20,068 bases of DNA, taken from positions 1-20,068 of the forward strand of contig VSNT01000075.1 of assembly GCA_009774465.1 (NCBI GenBank), read 5' to 3'. Of the stretch, positions 15,941 through 20,068 are shown piece after piece. Source of the stretch: Lachnospiraceae bacterium (GTDB lineage: Bacteria; Bacillota_A; Clostridia; Lachnospirales; Lachnospiraceae). Every line of letters begins with the position of its first letter. Within the stretch, counting starts at the first letter, position 1. A model generated the notes under the pieces. It made no database searches, was not told the DNA's origin, and saw nothing but the letters and a program-made list of their open reading frames with translations. The position numbers and the translations under genes are program-made.

Positions 15941-16757
15941 AAGAAGGAACCGATTGATACGATTGATTCGAATGGTGCTTCTGATAATTATGATAGTATG
16001 CCTGATTCAAATTGGTCGGGCATACTATTTGTCATTGCAGCACAGAGCACAGCAAAAAGAACTGGAGGAATTTTCAGAGGCAGCTAAAGAGGCAGAACCG
16101 GTACAGACAAGGGAAACAGATCAGCCGCTGAAAGAAGAATTAAGTATGGATGAGACAGAGCAGGAGAAAAAAGAGCCTGCACTGCTGGCACAATATGCTG
16201 CATTATATGAAAAGAATAAGGATATGGCAGGGTGGCTTAAGGTAGAAGGAACCCGGATAGATTATCCAGTTGTGCGGAGCATGGATCAGGAATACTATCT
16301 GCATCACAATTTTTATGGAGACGAGGATAAATATGGCTGTCTGTTTGTAAAAGATATCGCAGACGTGAATACGCCGGGAACCAATTTCGTTATATATGGT
16401 CATAATATGAAAGATGGCGCTATGTTTGGGGAGCTTGACCTTTATCAAAAAGAAGCGTTCTGGAAGGAACATCCGTCTTTTTCTTTTGATACTCTTTATG
16501 AAGAGCGCACTTATGAAATTGTAGCAGTGTTTTTTTCACAGATATATGAAAAGGACGAAGAAGTCTTTAAGTATTATGAATTTTATGAAGCGAAGACGCC
16601 GGAAGAATTTATGACATTTTATGAAAACATAAAGGAATTATCTTTGTATGACACAAAGGTGGAAGCGTCCTATGGAGATACTTTTGTGACATTATCCACC
16701 TGTGCGTATCATGTGGAGGATGGAAGATTTGTTGTGGTAGCTAAGAGGCGGAGCTAG
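15930..16757 (+). CDS. srtB: Class B sortase
   Basis: This is a membrane-bound cysteine transpeptidase that cuts a sorting motif of an exported protein and joins it to the cell wall. The 275 aa have an N-terminal membrane helix about 9-28, a charged linker to about residue 85, then the sortase barrel. NKDMAGWLKVEGTRIDYPVV is a typical class B opening, followed by YYLHHNFYG. The catalytic triad is visible as H158 (YGHNM), C258 (TLSTC) and R266 (GRFVVVAKR). The start lies inside the end of the surface-protein gene, with AGAGG about 6 nt upstream, implying coupled translation. Clostridial class B sortases such as that of C. difficile use (S/P)PxTG-like motifs, compatible with EPKTG in the upstream protein. 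The pairing is inferred from the overlap and motif. Confidence 0.93.
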   Translation: MENKRRNRLIRLIRMVLLIIMIVCLIQIGRAYYLSLQHRAQQKELEEFSEAAKEAEPVQTRETDQPLKEELSMDETEQEKKEPALLAQYAALYEKNKDMAGWLKVEGTRIDYPVVRSMDQEYYLHHNFYGDEDKYGCLFVKDIADVNTPGTNFVIYGHNMKDGAMFGELDLYQKEAFWKEHPSFSFDTLYEERTYEIVAVFFSQIYEKDEEVFKYYEFYEAKTPEEFMTFYENIKELSLYDTKVEASYGDTFVTLSTCAYHVEDGRFVVVAKRRS

Positions 16758-16801
16758 GAAAGATTCGGAAATTATCCTGACAGGGGAAAGGAGCCTGAAA
16801 A

Positions 16802-17314
16802 ATGGAGCTTTTGCAGAAGAAAAATCTGGTGAATGCAGTGGAGAGGGTGCTTCACGTAAAGGGAAATTATTCAGGAGGAATCCTTGAAATGACATTGGTG
16901 GTCGACTGCGGACTGCCCAGGGAATATGTGCGCGGGATGGCGGCGGATATTGCATCTGTGCTGCGCTCCCACAGTGAGGTGTTCCGAAATGTAAGGCTGA
17001 ATCTTCTTTATTGGATAAGTGAGGAGAAAATGGAAAACAGGGTGGTGCCTTTTTCTTTTCTGCAGATGAGTAAATGTTTTGAGGACTATGAAGAACAGGA
17101 AAAGGAAAAATCTCTGGATATGCTTTCTGCAAAATTAAAGCTTTATCATGCCAGGTCAAAGCTGATTTTGGTGCTCGCCGGAAAGAATCCTGTTATAAAT
17201 GACGCAGAAGCTTTAAGGAGGAATATGCATCCATTCCTCGGGAAAAAAAGTCTTTTCCTGTTTCAGGGGGATGACCGGCTTAACTGGCAAAGAGGAGAAA
17301 AGTTATTAACTTAA
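16802..17314 (+). CDS. Hypothetical 170-aa protein
   Basis: I do not recognise this family. The ribosome site GGAAAGGAG is about 8 nt before ATG 16802, so translation is likely. The protein is probably cytoplasmic, with no signal peptide and no membrane segment. Its pattern alternates hydrophobic strands and amphipathic helices: a strand MTLVVDCG (30-37) is followed by a helix, a strand LNLLYWI, a charged Glu/Lys-rich helix, and a strand KLILVLAG. This order loosely recalls a von Willebrand A-type or Rossmann-like fold, but the metal-binding DxSxS motif is absent (it reads DCGLP), so I do not assign it. It sits 44 nt after the sortase and 41 nt before a LysR gene in the same direction. It may be co-transcribed with either. 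Confidence 0.65.
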   Translation: MELLQKKNLVNAVERVLHVKGNYSGGILEMTLVVDCGLPREYVRGMAADIASVLRSHSEVFRNVRLNLLYWISEEKMENRVVPFSFLQMSKCFEDYEEQEKEKSLDMLSAKLKLYHARSKLILVLAGKNPVINDAEALRRNMHPFLGKKSLFLFQGDDRLNWQRGEKLLT

Positions 17315-17355
17315 GGAGCAGGTTTTACAGGTGATAGAAAGGGCAGGGAATCAGT

Positions 17356-18306
17356 GTGACGGAAAATCTTGAGTATTATAAAGTGTTTTATTTTGCTGCA
17401 AAGTGCGGCAGTCTTACAACTGCTGCCGCAGAGCTTTCCATTTCCCAGCCGGCAGTGAGTCAGGCGCTTAAGCAGCTTGAAAACGGACTTGGTGTAAAGC
17501 TGTTCGTAAGGGCGTCAAAAGGAATCAGGTTAACGCCGGAGGGAGAGGTTCTTTATGAGCATATTAAGGCTGGATATGAGCAGATTGAACTGGGTGAGAA
17601 AAAACTTTCATCCATGCTGCAGCTTAGCTTTGGGGAACTGAAAATCGGAGCAAGCGACATGACGCTTAAATTTTATCTGCTGCCTCTTTTGGAACAGTTT
17701 CACGAAAAATATCCGGGCATAAAGGTGACTGTTACCAACGCGCCTACCCCGGCCACTTTAAATCTTTTGAAAGAGAGGAAAATTGATTTTGGTGTGGTGA
17801 GTACGCCCATAGACAAAACGCAGGAATTTGATATAATACCGGTAAGGGAAATTGAAGATGTTTTTGTGGCGGGAAGAAAATTTATTCAGTATAAAAATCA
17901 CATGCTGGATTTTCAGGAACTGGAAAAGCTTCCAATTATTTCTCTGGAGGGAAATACCAGCACGAAAAGCTATGTAGATGCATTTCTTCGGAAAAGTAAC
18001 GTGGAGCTTCATCCGGAATTTGAACTTGCCACCAGTGATATGATAGTACAGTTTGCACTGCGCAGCCTGGGGGTGGGATGTGTGGTCAGGGATTTTGCAG
18101 CAGAATATCTGGAAAACGGAAAGCTGTTTGAACTGCGGTTTAATAAGATTATTCCCAAAAGGCAGATTTGCGTGGCGGCGGATACAAAAACAGCGTTGTC
18201 ACGGGCGGCAGAGGAATTTCTGCGTATGATAAAAGGCAGTGAAAGAAAAACTGCCGGAGTGGAACGAACAGTGATAAAGAAAGGAAATCAGGAGATTGAA
18301 TTATGA
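17356..18306 (+). CDS. LysR-family transcriptional regulator
   Basis: It is a DNA-binding regulator that responds to a small molecule. The 316 aa contain a winged helix-turn-helix at about 3-62, with recognition region SLTTAAAELSISQPAVSQALKQLE (residues 19-42) shown here by its key AAAELSISQPAVSQ core. The RLTPEGEVLYEHI segment follows, then a linker helix and a substrate-binding domain from about residue 90 (GELKIGASDMTLKFYLLPLL). The start is GTG 17356, giving MTENLEYYKVFYFAA, with AGGGAA about 6 nt upstream. No better ATG is available. The C-terminal tail of about 25 basic residues is a little long. The ATGA overlap with the HAD gene implies coupling. LysR proteins often regulate a divergent neighbour, but here neighbours run the same way, so the target is unclear. 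Confidence 0.92.
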   Translation: MTENLEYYKVFYFAAKCGSLTTAAAELSISQPAVSQALKQLENGLGVKLFVRASKGIRLTPEGEVLYEHIKAGYEQIELGEKKLSSMLQLSFGELKIGASDMTLKFYLLPLLEQFHEKYPGIKVTVTNAPTPATLNLLKERKIDFGVVSTPIDKTQEFDIIPVREIEDVFVAGRKFIQYKNHMLDFQELEKLPIISLEGNTSTKSYVDAFLRKSNVELHPEFELATSDMIVQFALRSLGVGCVVRDFAAEYLENGKLFELRFNKIIPKRQICVAADTKTALSRAAEEFLRMIKGSERKTAGVERTVIKKGNQEIEL

Positions 18307-18911
18307 TAAAAAATATTGTGTTTGACATTGGAAATGTGCTGGCAGGATTTGTGTGGGAGAAGTTTTTTCGCAGTTTTGGCTATTCAGAGGAGATTTTTGA
18401 AAAACTGGCGGATGCTACAGTAAGAAGCCCCTTTTGGAATGAAATGGACAGAGGAAAGCTTTCTGATGAGGAGTTGCTTGAGGAGTTTATTAGAAATGAT
18501 CCTTCCATAGAAAAGGAAATCAGAGAGGTGTTTGAAAATGTGGAAGGAATTATACAGAGATTTGATTATGCAATCCCCTGGATCAGAGAATTGAAAGAGA
18601 AGGGGTATCACGTTTATGTAATTTCCAATTTCTCCAGAAAGGCTCATGTGGAGTGTATTAAGGCACTTGACTTTTTGGAGGAAATTGATGGGGGAATTTT
18701 ATCCTATCAGGAAAAACTGATTAAGCCTGCACCTGAAATTTATCAGCTTTTATGCAGTAAATATGACCTGAAAGCAGAAGAATGTGTCTTTATTGATGAT
18801 CTTCAAAGGAATGTGGAGGCAGCTCGAAAGGAAGGAATGAAAGGGCTGGTATTTGAATCTTTAGATCAGGCAAAGGTGGAACTTGAAAGAATTTTAACAG
18901 ACAAAAAATAA
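18303..18911 (+). CDS. HAD-superfamily hydrolase, subfamily IA (YihX-like)
   Basis: It is probably a cytoplasmic small-molecule phosphatase, possibly acting on sugar phosphates. The HAD motifs are present: motif I in VFDIGNVL with nucleophile D8, where the DIGN form is normal for the YihX-like group; motif II in VISNFS with S108; motif III as K141 in EKLIKPAPEIY; and motif IV as D165-D166 in VFIDDLQRNVEAA. An alpha-helical cap lies at about 15-85. The 202-aa length is typical. The gene starts in an ATGA overlap with the LysR regulator, so the two are co-expressed. The substrate cannot be told from the sequence. The operon ends at the bidirectional terminator just downstream. Confidence 0.9.
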   Translation: MIKNIVFDIGNVLAGFVWEKFFRSFGYSEEIFEKLADATVRSPFWNEMDRGKLSDEELLEEFIRNDPSIEKEIREVFENVEGIIQRFDYAIPWIRELKEKGYHVYVISNFSRKAHVECIKALDFLEEIDGGILSYQEKLIKPAPEIYQLLCSKYDLKAEECVFIDDLQRNVEAARKEGMKGLVFESLDQAKVELERILTDKK

Positions 18912-18949
18912 GGATGCCGCATGGTGTGAGGCAGCCTTACAGGATAAGC

Positions 18950-18980
18950 AAAAGCAGGAGAGATTATTCCTCCTGCTTTT
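18950..18980. terminator. Bidirectional intrinsic terminator between convergent genes
   Basis: AAAAGCAGGAG (18950-18960) and CTCCTGCTTTT (18970-18980) form a perfect 11-bp stem with a 9-nt loop, with T-rich tails on both strands. The loop contains the stop codon of the minus-strand membrane protein, whose last codons form one arm. It serves the HAD gene and the convergent gene. Confidence 0.85.
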
Positions 18981-19248
18981 CTTTGTCTGAATTTAAGGGT
19001 GCCCCGCCGACAGACCTTGCCTGGTCAGGGAAGACTTCTGCGATACTGGAACGCTGTGTCAATCTTCCATAAAGCCAGATATAAATCCAAAGTAAAATGG
19101 GAAGTCCCACAGTAGCAATCAGACATGCGGCAAAGAGCCTGTCTGAGCCGGGAAAGTCCAAAAGAGATACAACCAGAGTTGCCACATATAAAAGAACCAG
19201 TAATATAATACAGATGATGGCTGCAATTTGTTTTGGTTTGCGTTTCAT
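18964..19248 (-). CDS. Small two-helix membrane protein, unknown function
   Basis: The 94 aa begin with a basic segment MKRKPKQ, then two hydrophobic segments (about 8-30 and about 38-60, the second ending LLWIYIWLYGRL), then a hydrophilic tail of about 30 residues ending KEKQEE. This layout puts both termini in the cytoplasm. The ribosome site AAGGAG lies about 6 nt before the ATG. I recognise no family function. It follows the DtxR-type regulator by 31 nt on the same strand and is probably in its operon, so a role in metal response is possible but unproven. Its stop codon lies in the loop of the shared terminator. Confidence 0.72.
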   Translation of the reverse strand: MKRKPKQIAAIICIILLVLLYVATLVVSLLDFPGSDRLFAACLIATVGLPILLWIYIWLYGRLTQRSSIAEVFPDQARSVGGAPLNSDKEKQEE

Positions 19249-19279
19249 GAAATTCTCCTTTTCAGGCTAATGGGAATTG

Positions 19280-19642
19280 TTATAGTTTAATGTGCTTTTT
19301 GATAGCTTTAAAGCTTTCTTTACTGATATCATGTTCGATTCTGCAGGCATCCTGAGCTGCAGTTTTTTCATCAACACCAAGGCTTACCAGCCATTTCGTA
19401 AGAAATTGATGACGCTCATAGATCATTTCTGCAATTTCTCTGCCGGAAGCAGTAAGGTAAATAAAACCTTCCTTTGTAACGGTAATGTGGTTTTTTTCAC
19501 GTAAATTTTTCATGGCAACACTGACGCTGGGCTTTTTAAATCCCAACTCTTCCGCAACGTCAACTGAGCGGACGACGGGACGGATTTTACTTAATATCAG
19601 TATAGTTTCAAGATAATTTTCGGCTGATTCGTTGGTATGCAT
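19280..19642 (-). CDS. DtxR/MntR-family metal-dependent repressor, iron-type site
   Basis: It is an iron- or manganese-sensing repressor. The 120 aa comprise a winged helix-turn-helix at about 5-65 (RSVDVAEELGFKKPSVSVAM) and a dimerisation domain. It lacks the C-terminal SH3-like domain, as MntR does. Comparison with known family ligands gives N9, E12, H78, C100, E103 and H104. The DACRIEH segment has Cys where B. subtilis MntR has Glu99, and matches the Cys-x2-Glu-His of the diphtheria iron regulator DtxR. This favours iron sensing. N9 replaces MntR Asp8 or DtxR Met10, which is odd. GGAAG lies before the ATG. It is divergent from feoA, and the shared 156-nt region contains a dyad over the feoA -35, so repression of ferrous iron uptake is the likely job. 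Confidence 0.88.
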   Translation of the reverse strand: MHTNESAENYLETILILSKIRPVVRSVDVAEELGFKKPSVSVAMKNLREKNHITVTKEGFIYLTASGREIAEMIYERHQFLTKWLVSLGVDEKTAAQDACRIEHDISKESFKAIKKHIKL

Positions 19643-19737
19643 GGGACTTCCTTATTTTTCAAAAATTCAGTTACTAAAATATAATATAACACATTTTATC
19701 ATAAAAATAACAGAAATGAAATATTAAAAAAGTGTAA

Positions 19738-19778
19738 ATAGTTATTGACAACTAACTATAAATAGCATACACTAACTA
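19738..19778 (+). promoter_or_regulatory. feoA promoter overlapped by a candidate metal-regulator operator
   Basis: The -35 TTGACA (19745-19750), a 17-bp spacer and TACACT (19768-19773) form a sigma-A promoter. A dyad with perfect arms ATAGTTA (19738-19744) and TAACTAT (19753-19759) frames the -35. ACTAACTA occurs twice, at 19751-19758 and 19771-19778, exactly 20 bp apart, about two helical turns. This is a typical repressor site layout. The divergent DtxR-type regulator is the obvious candidate, by inference. Confidence 0.65.
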
Positions 19779-19831
19779 AGTGGAAAGAAGGTGATGAAAT
19801 GTCCATGACAATGGCAAAAGAAGGAGAAAAT

Positions 19832-20053
19832 ATGAAAACATTAAAGGAAATTCATTGTGGGAAAACGGTAAAAGTAGTAAAACTCTCTGGTGAAGGAGCA
19901 GTTAAGAGAAGGATTATGGATATGGGAATTACGAAAGGAGTTGAGGTGTTTGTAAGAAAGGTGGCGCCTCTTGGAGATCCCATAGAAGTTATGGTACGGG
20001 GATATGAGCTTTCTCTTCGCAAGGCAGATGCCGAAATGATTTTGGTAGAATAA
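19832..20053 (+). CDS. feoA: Ferrous iron transport protein A
   Basis: It is a small cytoplasmic SH3-like protein that works with the membrane GTPase FeoB in Fe(II) uptake. The 73 aa from MKTLKEIHCGK match the family from end to end: GEGAVKRRIMDMGITKG, then KVAPLGDPIEVMVRGYELSLRKADAEMI. I chose ATG 19832 because AAGGAG (19821-19826) is 5 nt upstream and homologues start here. ATG 19799 in the same frame has its own weaker site (AGAAGGTG) and would add 11 residues (MSMTMAKEGEN) with no family match. A T-rich stretch follows the stop at the window edge. feoB or another feo gene is likely just beyond, but cannot be seen. Confidence 0.92.
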   Translation: MKTLKEIHCGKTVKVVKLSGEGAVKRRIMDMGITKGVEVFVRKVAPLGDPIEVMVRGYELSLRKADAEMILVE

Positions 20054-20068
20054 TTTTTTTTTTACACT

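Overview
The window looks like a chromosomal segment of a low-to-moderate GC Gram-positive anaerobe, most likely a gut Lachnospiraceae (Clostridia). Supporting signs are AAGGAG-type ribosome sites throughout, tightly packed co-directional operons, extended -10 promoters (TGC-TATAAT), a class B sortase, InlB-type surface repeats and a DtxR/FeoA iron locus. The genus is not decided by anything I can see. There are no rRNA or tRNA genes, no CRISPR array and no insertion sequence.

Layout. (1) 1-4298: the end of an operon with a GT4 glycosyltransferase (cut by the window edge), a secreted, membrane-anchored type I pullulanase and a GT8 glycosyltransferase, joined by 1-nt spacing and an ATGA overlap. 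(2) 4318-9579: a clear sigma-A promoter followed by carA-carB-degV. carA/carB make carbamoyl phosphate, and each junction overlaps by 8 nt. (3) 9580-13059: a regulatory region with a 15-bp palindrome, a hairpin and four 12-bp tandem LacI-like operator units. It leads into a sugar ABC importer made of a binding lipoprotein and two permeases, with no ATPase gene. The binding-protein gene is frameshifted at a run of eight G.

(4) 13060-16757: a 319-nt gap with a terminator and a new promoter. It is followed by a large surface protein (InlB repeat, beta-helix repeats, Cys/His module, PKTG sorting motif, two C-terminal membrane segments) overlapping its probable dedicated class B sortase. The surface gene also carries a G8 run, in its signal peptide. 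(5) 16802-18911: an unrecognised 170-aa protein, a LysR regulator and a HAD hydrolase, ending in a bidirectional terminator. (6) 18964-20053: on the minus strand, a small membrane protein and a DtxR-family regulator with an iron-type Cys-x2-Glu-His site. Divergently, feoA has a promoter whose -35 lies inside a dyad, a likely site for that regulator.

The points most worth a second look are the 12-bp operator array, the two G8 tracts in two exported proteins (one out of frame, one in frame), the surface protein/sortase pair with its unusual C-terminus, and the pullulanase inside a glycosyltransferase operon.
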